Positions 1-8,179 of a stretch of DNA of 64,000 nt are shown in pieces. The stretch is from Cupriavidus malaysiensis (GTDB lineage Bacteria; Pseudomonadota; Gammaproteobacteria; Burkholderiales; Burkholderiaceae). Position 1 is the first letter of the stretch, and every line of letters starts with the position of its first letter. Under the pieces are notes generated by a model. The model did no database searches, was not told the DNA's origin, and worked only from the letters and a program-made list of their open reading frames with translations. Position numbers and translations under genes: made by a program. The stretch lies in contig NZ_CP017754.1 in NCBI RefSeq assembly GCF_001854325.1, forward strand, positions 1,550,001-1,614,000. Direction: 5' to 3'.

Positions 1-2
1 TG

Positions 3-185
3 CTGGTGCCGCGCCAGGCGGAGCCGCCGCTGGGGGCGGGAGAATCCGCCTCCCTGCCGGGCGCGCCGGCCGTGGCCAACGCGCTGTTCGATGCCACCGG
101 CCTGCGCCTGTGCCGGCCGCCGTTCACCCCCGAGGCCGTGCAGGCCGCGCTGGCGGCCCGCGATCACGGCGAGCGCGGAGGCTGA
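3..185 (+). CDS. Molybdopterin-binding dehydrogenase large subunit, C-terminal end (partial)
   Basis: Only the last 60 residues are in the window; the 5' part lies before base 1. The tail (GAGESASLPGAPAVANALFD, then an Arg/Leu-rich end) matches the usual C-terminus of xanthine-dehydrogenase-like and isoquinoline oxidoreductase beta subunits, where a G-x-GE motif lies near the Mo-cofactor site. Such enzymes hydroxylate N-heterocycles or aldehydes. The substrate cannot be judged from this piece. The neighbouring MarR gene resembles regulators of nicotinate degradation, so an N-heterocycle is a reasonable guess. Confidence 0.7.
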   Translation: MVPRQAEPPLGAGESASLPGAPAVANALFDATGLRLCRPPFTPEAVQAALAARDHGERGG

Positions 186-198
186 GGCGGGGCTGGCG

Positions 199-687
199 CT
201 AGCGTTCGTCGTCGGCGCCGCCGCGCTCGTCGAATTCGCTCATCTTGCGCAGCAGGTAGGTCACCGCCACGCGTTCGGCCGGGTTCAGGCCGCCGAAGGT
301 CTGCTCGGAGATGCGCTGGGCGAACGGCACGGTCTCGCGCACCAGGTCGAGGCCGGCCGGCGTCAACGTGACCACCACCTTGCGGCGGTCGTTGGGATCG
401 TGCGAGACCGCGATCAGCTTGCGCGCCTTGAGCCGTTCGATCACGCCGCGCACGGTGGCCTGGTCGATCGCGGTGGCGCGCACGATCTCGTTGAGCGAGC
501 AGGATTGCCGCTCATTGACCGCGCACAGCACTACGAACTGCGCGGCGGTCAGCTGCGAATCCGGGATGGTCTGCTGGAAGATCGCCACGTGGCGCTGGTA
601 GGCGCGGCGCAGCAGGTGGCCCACCTGCTCGGTGAAGTCGTAGCCGGTGTCGGCCTGGCCGGCGGGCTGGTCGGGAGAAGAGGGCAC
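199..687 (-). CDS. MarR family transcriptional regulator (NicR-like)
   Basis: A winged-helix dimeric repressor of about 162 residues. The recognition region reads TAIDQATVRGVIERLKARKL and is followed by the wing motif HDPNDRRKVVVTLTPAG, both typical of MarR proteins. The frame stays open upstream, but the extra N-terminus has low-complexity, non-MarR sequence, so the GTG at 687 is preferred. No good Shine-Dalgarno precedes it, so the start is uncertain. The core resembles, from memory, NicR, the nicotinate-pathway repressor. It lies beside a molybdenum hydroxylase tail, which fits a heterocycle-degradation regulator. A TATACT-like -10 lies just upstream on this strand near 720-725. Confidence 0.8.
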   Translation of the reverse strand: MPSSPDQPAGQADTGYDFTEQVGHLLRRAYQRHVAIFQQTIPDSQLTAAQFVVLCAVNERQSCSLNEIVRATAIDQATVRGVIERLKARKLIAVSHDPNDRRKVVVTLTPAGLDLVRETVPFAQRISEQTFGGLNPAERVAVTYLLRKMSEFDERGGADDER

Positions 688-827
688 GTCGATCGTGGTG
701 CGAGAGAGGAGTGCCCCGAGTATACCGACGAAGGCATGATGCCGATGCGTGATCCCGGCAAGGCGTGCCGGTGACGCAGCGCGGCCCGCTGCGGGACCGG
801 CTGCGTCGTCGGGCACCCGGGCGGGGT

Positions 828-1898
828 TCAGTCGACGGTGATACCCGCGCTCTTGGCCACCTTGCCGAAGCGCTCGTACTCCTGCAGCGTCAGCGCCTGC
901 AGCGCCGCCGCGCTGGAACCCTGCGGGCTGAAGCCGGCCTGCACCAGCTTCTCGCGCACGGCAGCCTGGCCCAGTGCCTCGACGAAGGCAGCGTTGAGCA
1001 CTTGCACCACCGGCGCCGGCAGGTTGGCCGGGCCGTACACGCCGAACCAGGGATCGACCGCGTAGCCGGGCAGGCCGGCCTCGGCCAGGGTCGGCACGTT
1101 GGGCAGCGAGGGCGAGCGGTTCTTGCCCGCCACCGCGAGGGGACGCAGCTTGCCGGCCTGGATGTGCGGCAGCGAGGCCGGCAGGTTGTCGAACATCACC
1201 TGCACGTGGCCGCCCAGCATGTCGTTGATGGCGGGGCTGCTGCCCTTGTAGGCCACGTGGACCAGGCTGGTGTGCGTCATCTGCGAGAACATCGCGCCGG
1301 CCAGGTGCATCGAAGTGCCGGCGCCGGCGGTGGCGAAGGTCAGGCCGGGATGGGCCTTGGCGTAGGCGATCAGCTCGGGCACGCTCTTGACCGGCAGCGA
1401 GGGGCTGACCTCCAGCACGATGGTCGAGTTGCCCAGCAGGCTGATGGCGGTGAAGTCCTTGCGCGGGTCGAAGGGGACGTGCTGGTAGATGTGCGGGTTC
1501 AGGGCGTTGGTCGAGATGGCGCCGAAGCCGATGGTATAGCCATCCGGCGCGGCCTTGGCCACCGCGTCCATGCCGATGTTGCCGCCGGCGCCAGGCCGGT
1601 TTTCCACCACCACCGGCTGGCCCAGCTTCTGCGCGACCTTCTCGCCCACGGTGCGCGCCACCAGGTCGGTGGTGCCGCCGGCGGCGTAGGGGACGATGAA
1701 GCGGATGGGCTTGGCGGGGAAGTCGCCGGCGGCATGCGCGGCCGGCAGCGCCAGCGCCGCCAGGCCGCCGCCGAGCGTGCCGGCCAGCGCCGCCGTCAGC
1801 AGCCGGCGGCGCCGGCGTGCCGGGGCGCCGGACGTGCCGGACGTGCCGGACGCGGCAGGCTGGTGCGGATGCAGTGTGGGTGCGGACAGGGTTGCCAT
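828..1898 (-). CDS. Bug/TctC family tripartite tricarboxylate transporter substrate-binding protein
   Basis: A 356-residue periplasmic binding protein. The start at 1898 follows AAGGAGAG. An Arg-rich stretch (about residues 28-32) precedes a hydrophobic segment ending in AHA at about residue 56, so it is exported, possibly by Tat. The mature part has the Bug hallmarks PIRFIVPYAAGGTTD, a VENRPGAGG loop and PDGYTIGFG. Such proteins bind carboxylates or related small molecules for TctAB-type transporters, or act as sensors. No tctA or tctB is nearby, as is common for the many Bug proteins in this group. The ligand is unknown. Confidence 0.88.
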   Translation of the reverse strand: MATLSAPTLHPHQPAASGTSGTSGAPARRRRRLLTAALAGTLGGGLAALALPAAHAAGDFPAKPIRFIVPYAAGGTTDLVARTVGEKVAQKLGQPVVVENRPGAGGNIGMDAVAKAAPDGYTIGFGAISTNALNPHIYQHVPFDPRKDFTAISLLGNSTIVLEVSPSLPVKSVPELIAYAKAHPGLTFATAGAGTSMHLAGAMFSQMTHTSLVHVAYKGSSPAINDMLGGHVQVMFDNLPASLPHIQAGKLRPLAVAGKNRSPSLPNVPTLAEAGLPGYAVDPWFGVYGPANLPAPVVQVLNAAFVEALGQAAVREKLVQAGFSPQGSSAAALQALTLQEYERFGKVAKSAGITVD

Positions 1899-2190
1899 CT
1901 GGGAGTCTCTCCTTGCTTGGTATTGTCTGGCATTGTTTCTGCCGGGGCAGGCCGCGCCGCGAAGCGAGGCAGGGCGCACAGCATACGGCACCGCGCGCAG
2001 CGCTGCCAGCCGTCGCACCGGGGCGGCGCAGGGATGGTCAAGGGAAGGTGTTTCGGGGGGGCGAGGGACGGCCGATGCACGCGGCGCTTTTCGCATACAA
2101 TCGTCGCGTCGTCCGTCCGACCCTGTTTTGCACCGACTCACTTACGACCGCACGCCATCGCCCCGGCGCGGCGGTGAAGCCATCCTAGCC

Positions 2191-3117
2191 GTGCCCGCGT
2201 CCCCCAAAACCCTGACCCTGCCGGCCGAGGCCCATGCGCCCTCGCGCGGGGGACTGGCCGTTGCCGCCATCGGCGCGGTGCTGTTCTCCGCCAAGGCCAT
2301 CGTCGCCAAGCTGATGTACCGCTACCAGGTCGACGCGGTGATGGTGATCACGCTGCGCATGCTGTTCGCCGTGCCGCTCTTCATGGCGATCGGCTGGTGG
2401 CAGTCGCGCCGGCTGCCGGCACTGTCCTGGCCCGACCGCGGCCGCGTGGTCTTTCTCGGCTTCATCGGCTACTACCTGTCGAGCTTCCTGGATTTTCTCG
2501 GCCTGCAGTACATCACCGCGGGGCTGGAACGCCTGATCCTGTTCCTGACGCCATCCTTCGTGCTGCTGGCCACCGCTCTGCTGTTCAAGCGCTCGATCGC
2601 CCCGCGCCAGTGGCTGTCGCTGCTGCTCGCCTACGCCGGCATCGTGCTGGTGTTCGCGCACGACCTCGATGTCAGCGGCAACGGCGTGTGGCTGGGCGGC
2701 GCGCTGGTACTGGGCAGCGCGGCCACCTATGCGATCTACCTGATCGCCAGTGGCGAACTGGTGCGGCGCGTCGGCTCGCTGCGCCTGGTGGCTTACGCCA
2801 TGTGCGTTTCCACGGCCTGCTGCGCGCTCCAATACCTGCTGCTGGGCCGCACGCTCGGTGAGCTGACCCAGCCCGCGCCGGTGCTCTGGCTGTCGGCCGT
2901 CAATGCGGTGTTCTGTACCGTGCTGCCAGTCTCGCTGACCATGGTGGCGGTGGCCCGCATCGGCGCGCCGATGGCATCCCAGGCCGGCATGATCGGGCCG
3001 GTCTCCACGCTGCTGCTCGGCTTCTGGCTGCTGGGCGAGCCGATCTCCGGCGCGCAGCTGGCCGGCAGCGCGCTGGTGCTGGGCGGCATGTACCTGTTGT
3101 CGGCGCGCAAGGCCTGA
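2191..3117 (+). CDS. EamA/DMT family transporter
   Basis: A 308-residue inner-membrane protein of the drug/metabolite transporter superfamily. It has about ten hydrophobic segments in two EamA-like halves. The second half ends in the family-typical stretch LLLGFWLLGEPISGAQLAG. The GTG at 2191 gives a protein of normal EamA size, and the in-frame sequence before it looks non-coding. Such proteins usually export small metabolites such as amino acids. The substrate is not predictable here. A TACAAT hexamer at 2096-2101 could be the -10 of its promoter. It is divergent from the Bug-receptor gene. Confidence 0.85.
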   Translation: MPASPKTLTLPAEAHAPSRGGLAVAAIGAVLFSAKAIVAKLMYRYQVDAVMVITLRMLFAVPLFMAIGWWQSRRLPALSWPDRGRVVFLGFIGYYLSSFLDFLGLQYITAGLERLILFLTPSFVLLATALLFKRSIAPRQWLSLLLAYAGIVLVFAHDLDVSGNGVWLGGALVLGSAATYAIYLIASGELVRRVGSLRLVAYAMCVSTACCALQYLLLGRTLGELTQPAPVLWLSAVNAVFCTVLPVSLTMVAVARIGAPMASQAGMIGPVSTLLLGFWLLGEPISGAQLAGSALVLGGMYLLSARKA

Positions 3118-3166
3118 GCAGCGCGGCGGCATTCCCGAACCTGACGAACAAGACAAGGAGAGTGAG

Positions 3167-3955
3167 ATGGATCTCGGACTGCGTGGCAAGCATGCGCTGG
3201 TGTGCGGCGCCAGCAAGGGCCTCGGCTTCGCCTGCGCGGACGCGCTGGCGGCGGAGGGTGTCGACGTGGTGATCGTGGCGCGCGGCGCCGAGGCGCTGGA
3301 GAAGGCCGCGGCCGACCTGCGCGCCCGGCATGGCCGCCGCGTGGTGGCGGTGGCCACCGACATCACCACCTCGGCCGGCCGCCAGGCCGCGCTGGAGGCG
3401 GTGGCCAAGCTGGGCGACCTGGACATCCTGGTCAACAATGCCGGCGGGCCGCCTCCGGGCAACTTCCGCGACTGGGGCCGCGACGACTGGCTGGCCGCGC
3501 TGGACGCCAATATGCTGACCCCGATCGAGCTGATCAAGGCCACCGTCGACGGCATGATCGCGCGCAAGTGGGGCCGCATCATCAACATCACCAGCGGCGC
3601 GGTCAAGGCGCCGATCGACGTGCTCGGCCTGTCCAACGGCGCGCGTTCCGGCCTGACCGGCTTCATTGCCGGCCTGGCGCGCGAAGTGGCCCAGCACGGC
3701 GTGACCGTCAACAACCTGCTGCCGGGCCCGTTCAACACGGACCGCCTCTTCAAGACCATGGAGGGCGGTGCCAAGAAGGCCGGCCTGAGCGTCGAGGAGG
3801 TGGCCAGCAAGCGGGCCGCGCTGAATCCTTCGCGCCGCTTCGGCGATCCGGCCGAGTTCGGTGCCACCTGCGCCTTCCTGTGCAGCCGCCAGGCCGCCTA
3901 CATCACCGCGCAGAACATCCTGCTCGATGGCGGCGCGTATCCCGGCACCTTCTGA
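3167..3955 (+). CDS. SDR family oxidoreductase with non-canonical active site
   Basis: A 262-residue short-chain dehydrogenase/reductase with a good AAGGAG ribosome site. The nucleotide loop GASKGLG (residues 14-20), NNAG (90-93), Asn115 and the catalytic-position Ser143 are present. At the usual Tyr-x-x-x-Lys position (13 residues after Ser143) the sequence is Ser156-Asn-Gly-Ala-Arg160, so both the catalytic Tyr and Lys are replaced. The C-terminal LLDGGAYPG is normal for FabG-like SDRs. It may belong to an atypical SDR subfamily with altered chemistry; the fold assignment is secure but the reaction is not. It lies upstream of mgsA in the same direction. Confidence 0.88.
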   Translation: MDLGLRGKHALVCGASKGLGFACADALAAEGVDVVIVARGAEALEKAAADLRARHGRRVVAVATDITTSAGRQAALEAVAKLGDLDILVNNAGGPPPGNFRDWGRDDWLAALDANMLTPIELIKATVDGMIARKWGRIINITSGAVKAPIDVLGLSNGARSGLTGFIAGLAREVAQHGVTVNNLLPGPFNTDRLFKTMEGGAKKAGLSVEEVASKRAALNPSRRFGDPAEFGATCAFLCSRQAAYITAQNILLDGGAYPGTF

Positions 3956-4049
3956 GCGGGTACTTGCAGAGCTGCCGTTTTCCGAGCCGCGTACCCGGGG
4001 CCGCGCCCCGGCGCGCGGCACGCGCCCTGTCTTGCCATGAGGAAATGAG

Positions 4050-4451
4050 ATGACCCGCCCCTGCATCGCGCTGATCGCCCACGATCACAAGAAGGACGAT
4101 ATCGTCGCCTTCGCCGGCCGCCACCGCGATTTCCTCGCCCAGTGCGAGCTGGTGGCCACCGGCACCACCGGCGGCCGGCTGGCCGACGAGCTCGGCCTCG
4201 AGGTCACGCGCATGCTGTCCGGCCCCTGGGGCGGCGACCTGCAGATCGGCGCGCGCCTGGCCGAGGGCCGGGTGGCGGCGGTGTTCTTCCTGCGCGACCC
4301 GATGACGCCGCAGCCGCACGAACCCGACATCAACGCGCTGGTGCGCGCCTGCGACGTGCACAACGTGCCCTGCGCCACCAACGTGGCCACCGCGGACCTG
4401 CTGATCGCCGAACTGTGCCGGCGGCACGCCGCCGCCGAACGGACGGCGTGA
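4050..4451 (+). CDS. mgsA: Methylglyoxal synthase
   Basis: Converts dihydroxyacetone phosphate to methylglyoxal and phosphate, a bypass of lower glycolysis when phosphate is short. The 133 residues are a little shorter than the E. coli enzyme. Conserved features are IAHDHKKDD near the N-terminus (His11, Asp12), the phosphate-binding ATGTTGG, SGPWGGD with the catalytic-type Asp63, [12 protein letters not shown] with His90, and the family signature [15 protein letters not shown]. The cytosolic gene stands between the SDR and quinone oxidoreductase genes, all co-directional with gaps of about 80-95 bases, so one transcript is possible. ATG follows GAGGAAATGAG. Confidence 0.93.
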   Translation: MTRPCIALIAHDHKKDDIVAFAGRHRDFLAQCELVATGTTGGRLADELGLEVTRMLSGPWGGDLQIGARLAEGRVAAVFFLRDPMTPQPHEPDINALVRACDVHNVPCATNVATADLLIAELCRRHAAAERTA

Positions 4452-4528
4452 GTCTTCCCGGCCGTCCGCGCCGCGCAGGCGCCGGACGGTCTCCTGCCAT
4501 GCCGTATGCCAACGAGAGGAGAACTGTG

Positions 4529-5509
4529 ATGAGCAAAGCCATCCGTATCACGGAGACCGGCGGTCCCGAGGTGATGCAGTGGGTCGACGTCGAGGTGGGC
4601 GAGCCCGGCCCCGGCCAGGTGCGCGTGCGCCACGAGGCGGTCGGCCTGAACTATATCGACGTCTATTTCCGTACCGGCCTGTACAAGCAGCCGCTGCCGG
4701 CTGGCCTGGGCATGGAAGGTGCCGGCGTGGTCGAGGCGGTGGGCGCGGGCGTGGGCCACCTGAAGGCCGGCGACCGCGTGGCCTATGCGGGTCGCCCGAC
4801 CGGTGCCTACGCACAGGTGCGCGTGATGCCCGCCGACATCGTGGTGCGGCTGCCGGAGTCGATCTCCTTCGAGCAGGGCGCCGCCATGATGCTGCAAGGG
4901 CTGACCTCGCAGTACCTGCTGCGCGACAGCTATCGCGTGCAGCCCGGCGATACCGTGCTGTTCCACGCGGCCGCCGGCGGCGTCGGCCTGATCGCCTGCC
5001 AATGGCTGAAGGCCCTGGGTGCGACCGTGATCGGCACGGTCGGCAGCGAAGAGAAGGCGGCCCTGGCGCGCGCCCACGGCTGCGACCATACCATCCTCTA
5101 TACCAGCGAATCCTTCGTCGACCGGGTCAAGGAGATCACCGGCGGCAAAGGCGTGCCGGTGGTCTACGACTCGATCGGCAAGGACACCTTCAACGGTTCG
5201 CTGGACTGCCTGGCGCCGCGCGGCACCATGGTCAGCTTCGGCAACGCCTCCGGCCCGGTGCCGCCGGTGGATATCTCGGTGCTCGGCAACAAGGGCTCGC
5301 TGCGCCTGACCCGGCCGACGCTGATGACCTACGTGGTGCACCGCGAACTGCTGGAGCCGATGGCGGCCGAGCTGTTCGAGGTGGTGGCTTCGGGCAAGGT
5401 CAAGATCGAGGTCAACCAGCGCTACGCGCTGTCCGAGGTAGCGCAGGCGCACCGCGACCTGGAGGGCCGCAAGACCACCGGCTCCACCGTGCTGCTGCCC
5501 TGGGCCTGA
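4529..5509 (+). CDS. Quinone oxidoreductase, zinc-independent MDR (zeta-crystallin type)
   Basis: A 326-residue medium-chain reductase of the NADPH:quinone reductase type. Residues near 42-55 (LNYIDVYFRTGLYK) and the Rossmann stretch HAAAGGVGLIACQWLKALGA are diagnostic. No zinc-ligand cysteine cluster is seen, which agrees with the zeta-crystallin subgroup rather than alcohol dehydrogenases. It would reduce quinones or other electrophilic carbonyls with NADPH. Its place after mgsA could fit detoxification of reactive carbonyls, but that is inference. ATG at 4529 follows GAGAGGAGAAC; a GTG codon immediately precedes it in frame. Confidence 0.9.
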   Translation: MSKAIRITETGGPEVMQWVDVEVGEPGPGQVRVRHEAVGLNYIDVYFRTGLYKQPLPAGLGMEGAGVVEAVGAGVGHLKAGDRVAYAGRPTGAYAQVRVMPADIVVRLPESISFEQGAAMMLQGLTSQYLLRDSYRVQPGDTVLFHAAAGGVGLIACQWLKALGATVIGTVGSEEKAALARAHGCDHTILYTSESFVDRVKEITGGKGVPVVYDSIGKDTFNGSLDCLAPRGTMVSFGNASGPVPPVDISVLGNKGSLRLTRPTLMTYVVHRELLEPMAAELFEVVASGKVKIEVNQRYALSEVAQAHRDLEGRKTTGSTVLLPWA

Positions 5510-5572
5510 GCCCGAGCCTCATCGGGCCGGCCTTGCGCGCCGGCCGCGGTGCGGGCCCGCTCAAGGGCCCGC

Positions 5573-5866
5573 TCAGCGCGCCCGCACCGTGGTGGCGCCG
5601 GCGCGCGCCTCGGCCTGCCGCAGCACGTGGGGCGGCAGGCGCTTGAGCATGAAGTGGACGGCGAGCGGAATCAGCACCACGTCGTCCACCAGCCCCAGCC
5701 CGGCGATGAAGTCGGGAATCAGGTCGATCGGCGACAGCGCGTACAGCACCAGGCCGGCGGTGGCGGGGCGCAGCCAGGCCGGTGCGTCGGGATGGCGCAG
5801 CGCGTGCCAGAGCAGGCGGCCGTCACGCCGCACCAGCGTCAGCAGGGCGGAAAATCTTTTCCACAT
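5573..5866 (-). CDS. YkvA/DUF1232 family small membrane-associated protein
   Basis: A 97-residue protein with the DUF1232 core: ALSPIDLIPDFIAGLGLVDD followed by a hydrophobic helix (VVLIPLAVHFML). The SPIDLIPD motif is the family signature. Its biochemical role is unknown; members are small and predicted to be membrane-bound. The ATG at 5866 is chosen because an AAGGAG lies 9 bases before it; an upstream in-frame ATG at 5884 contains that ribosome site and is unlikely. It lies downstream of the BMP-ABC operon but is separated from it by a strong terminator. Confidence 0.85.
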   Translation of the reverse strand: MWKRFSALLTLVRRDGRLLWHALRHPDAPAWLRPATAGLVLYALSPIDLIPDFIAGLGLVDDVVLIPLAVHFMLKRLPPHVLRQAEARAGATTVRAR

Positions 5867-5914
5867 TTGAGAGGGCTCCTTCACATGCGAAGGCGGCCAA
5901 GCCGGTGGGCACCA

Positions 5915-5957
5915 TGAAAAACGCCGCCTGCGGACTATCTTGGTCCGCAGGCGGCGC
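5915..5957 (-). terminator. Rho-independent terminator of the BMP-ABC operon
   Basis: A perfect 14-bp stem (CGCCGCCTGCGGAC at 5922-5935 against 5943-5956) with a 7-base loop. Read on the minus strand it ends in a run of five T (GCGTTTTTCATGG). It lies about 90 bases after the stop codon of the substrate-binding protein gene, so it closes the four-gene ABC operon. Confidence 0.85.
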
Positions 5958-6046
5958 TTTCAAGTTCCGGCAAGCTGCGCCGCCGGAGAGCGTGGCTGAT
6001 AGTGCATGCCCGCAGGCATGCACCGTCCGCCATGGCAGGGCGGCCA

Positions 6047-7192
6047 TCAGCCCGGGATCTTGCCTTCCACGCCTTCGACGTAGAACTTGATGCCATGCAG
6101 GAAGCCGTCGTCGGCGACCTGGTCCTTGGCCAGCTGTTCCTTGCCGGTGTTGTCCTTCAGCGGACCCTTCCAGATCGGCGCGGTGCCGTCGACGATGCCC
6201 TTCTTGCGCGCTTCCACCAGCGCCTTGACGTCATCCGTCACGTCGGCGTTGAACGCCTTCAGGTCGATCATGCCTTCCTTCAGGCCCCACCAGCTGGTGC
6301 CGTTGGTCCACTTGTTGTCGAGCACGTCGCCGACCACCTTGTTGTAGTAGACGCCCCAGGAGATCACCGACGCGGCCAGGTGGGCCTTGTCGCCGAACTT
6401 GCTCATGTCGCTGTCCCAGCCGAAGGCATGCACGCCCTTTTCCTGGGCGGTCTGCACCACGGCCGCCGAGTCGGTGTTCTGCATCAGCATGTCGACGCCC
6501 TGGCCGATCAGGGTGGTGGCCGCTTCGCGTTCCTTGCCCGGATCGAACCACTTGTTGACCCAGACCACCTTGACGGTCGCCTTCGGGTTGACGCTGCGCG
6601 CGCCCAGCGTGAACGAGTCGATGTTGCGGATCACCTCGGGGATGGGTACCGAGGCCACCACGCCCATCTTGCCGGTCTTGCTCATCTTGCCGGCCACCAC
6701 GCCGGCCAGGTAGGCGCCCTCATAGGTGCGCACGTCGTACTGGGCCAGGTTGTCGGCGGTCTTGAAGCCGGTGGCATGCTCGAACTTCACGTCCGGGAAT
6801 TCCTTGGCCACCTTCAGCATCGACTCCATGAAGCCGAAGCTGGTGCCGAAGATCAGCTTGTTGCCCTGGCTGGCCAGGTCGCGGAACACGCGCTCGGCGT
6901 CGGCGGCCGATTCGGGCACGTTCTCGACGAAGGTGGTCTTGACCTTGTCGCCGTACTTCTCTTCCACCGCCTTGCGTCCCACGTCGTGGGCGAAGGTCCA
7001 GCCGGCATCGCCGACCGGTCCGATGTACACGAAGGCGACCTTGAGCGGCTCGGCCTTCTGCTCGGCCGCCGGAGCGGAGGCGGGCGCCGCGGTCTCGGCC
7101 GGCTTCTCGGCCTCCTTCTTGCCGCAGCCGGCCAGGGCCAGCAGCGCGGTGGCGGCCAGGGCTGCCAGGGTCTTCCTGCGCGTCATGATCAT
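6047..7192 (-). CDS. BMP family ABC transporter substrate-binding lipoprotein
   Basis: A 381-residue lipoprotein of the basic membrane protein (BMP/PnrA-like) family. It has a signal peptide with lipobox LAGC (Cys23), an Ala/Pro/Glu linker and the family motifs FVYIGPVGDAGW and FGTSFGF. BMP proteins bind purine nucleosides or related compounds and hand them to a NupPQ-type permease. It is the last gene of the minus-strand operon ATPase-permease-permease-binding protein. ATG follows AAGGAGAAATC. The ligand is inferred from the family; a purine or a ureide-like compound are both possible. Confidence 0.92.
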   Translation of the reverse strand: MIMTRRKTLAALAATALLALAGCGKKEAEKPAETAAPASAPAAEQKAEPLKVAFVYIGPVGDAGWTFAHDVGRKAVEEKYGDKVKTTFVENVPESAADAERVFRDLASQGNKLIFGTSFGFMESMLKVAKEFPDVKFEHATGFKTADNLAQYDVRTYEGAYLAGVVAGKMSKTGKMGVVASVPIPEVIRNIDSFTLGARSVNPKATVKVVWVNKWFDPGKEREAATTLIGQGVDMLMQNTDSAAVVQTAQEKGVHAFGWDSDMSKFGDKAHLAASVISWGVYYNKVVGDVLDNKWTNGTSWWGLKEGMIDLKAFNADVTDDVKALVEARKKGIVDGTAPIWKGPLKDNTGKEQLAKDQVADDGFLHGIKFYVEGVEGKIPG

Positions 7193-7249
7193 GATTCGAT
7201 TTCTCCTTGTGGTAATGGCTGTTGTGTAGGCAGTGAAAGGGGGGCGGGC

Positions 7250-8170
7250 TCAGGCGCTGCCGGGCCGGAATGGGCGGCCCAGCGAGGCGGGCATATTGAG
7301 GCGGATCCAGGCCGGGTTGCGCGAGATCACCGCGAGCACGACGATGGTGGCGGCATAGGGCAGCATCGACAGGACCTGCGACGGTACCGACACGCCGATG
7401 CTCTGCAGGTAGAACTGCAGGATGGTGACGCCGCCGAACAGCCAGGCACCGACCAGCACGCGCCCCGGGCGCCAGGTGGCGAAGGTGGTCAGCGCCAGCG
7501 CGATCCAGCCGCGCCCGGCCACCAGGTTCTCCACCCACATGGGCGTGTAGACCAGCGACAGGTAGGCGCCGGCCAGGCCGCAGCAGGCGCCGCCGAACAG
7601 CAGCGCGCCGAAGCGGATCAGCCGCACCGGATAGCCGAGCGCGTGCGCCGACTCGGGCGATTCGCCGACCGCGCGCAGCACCAGGCCGGCGCGCGTGCGG
7701 AACAGGAACCACATGATGGCGAAGCACAGCAGCACGCTGGCATAGACCATCCAGTGCTGCTGGAAGAAGGCGGGGCCGAAGAAGGGCAGGTCGGCCAGGC
7801 CGGGGATGGACCTGGCCTGGGCCGGCATGGCGTAGCCGACGAAGCGCTGGCCCATGAAGGCCGACAGCCCGGTGCCGAAGATGGACAGCGCCAGCCCGGT
7901 GGCGACCTGGTTGGTGGCGAGTACCAGCGCCAGCCAGGAGAACAGCGTGGCCATCAGCATGCCGGCGGCGGCACCGGCGAGGAAACCGAGCATCGGCGAC
8001 TGCGTCTGGTAGCCGACCATGAAGCCGAGCGCGGCGGCCACCAGCATCATGCCTTCGGCACCCAGGTTGAGCACGCCGGCGCGTTCGTTGATCAGCAGCC
8101 CGAGCGCCGCGAGCAGCAGCGGCGTGCCTGCGTTGATGGCGGTGGCGATGAGGGGAGCGAGTTGTTCCAT
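7250..8170 (-). CDS. ABC transporter permease (BMP-associated, NupQ-like)
   Basis: A 306-residue inner-membrane permease of the BPD_transp_2 family. The N-terminal LLINERAGVLNLGAEGMMLV motif is shared by permeases that partner BMP binding proteins and nucleoside or branched-chain amino acid systems. Multiple hydrophobic helices cover the whole length. It pairs with the permease gene encoded just upstream at 8180-9271; the gap is only 9 bases, so the two are co-translated or nearly so. The predicted role is to form half of the membrane channel. Confidence 0.92.
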   Translation of the reverse strand: MEQLAPLIATAINAGTPLLLAALGLLINERAGVLNLGAEGMMLVAAALGFMVGYQTQSPMLGFLAGAAAGMLMATLFSWLALVLATNQVATGLALSIFGTGLSAFMGQRFVGYAMPAQARSIPGLADLPFFGPAFFQQHWMVYASVLLCFAIMWFLFRTRAGLVLRAVGESPESAHALGYPVRLIRFGALLFGGACCGLAGAYLSLVYTPMWVENLVAGRGWIALALTTFATWRPGRVLVGAWLFGGVTILQFYLQSIGVSVPSQVLSMLPYAATIVVLAVISRNPAWIRLNMPASLGRPFRPGSA

Positions 8171-8179
8171 GGGTCGGGT

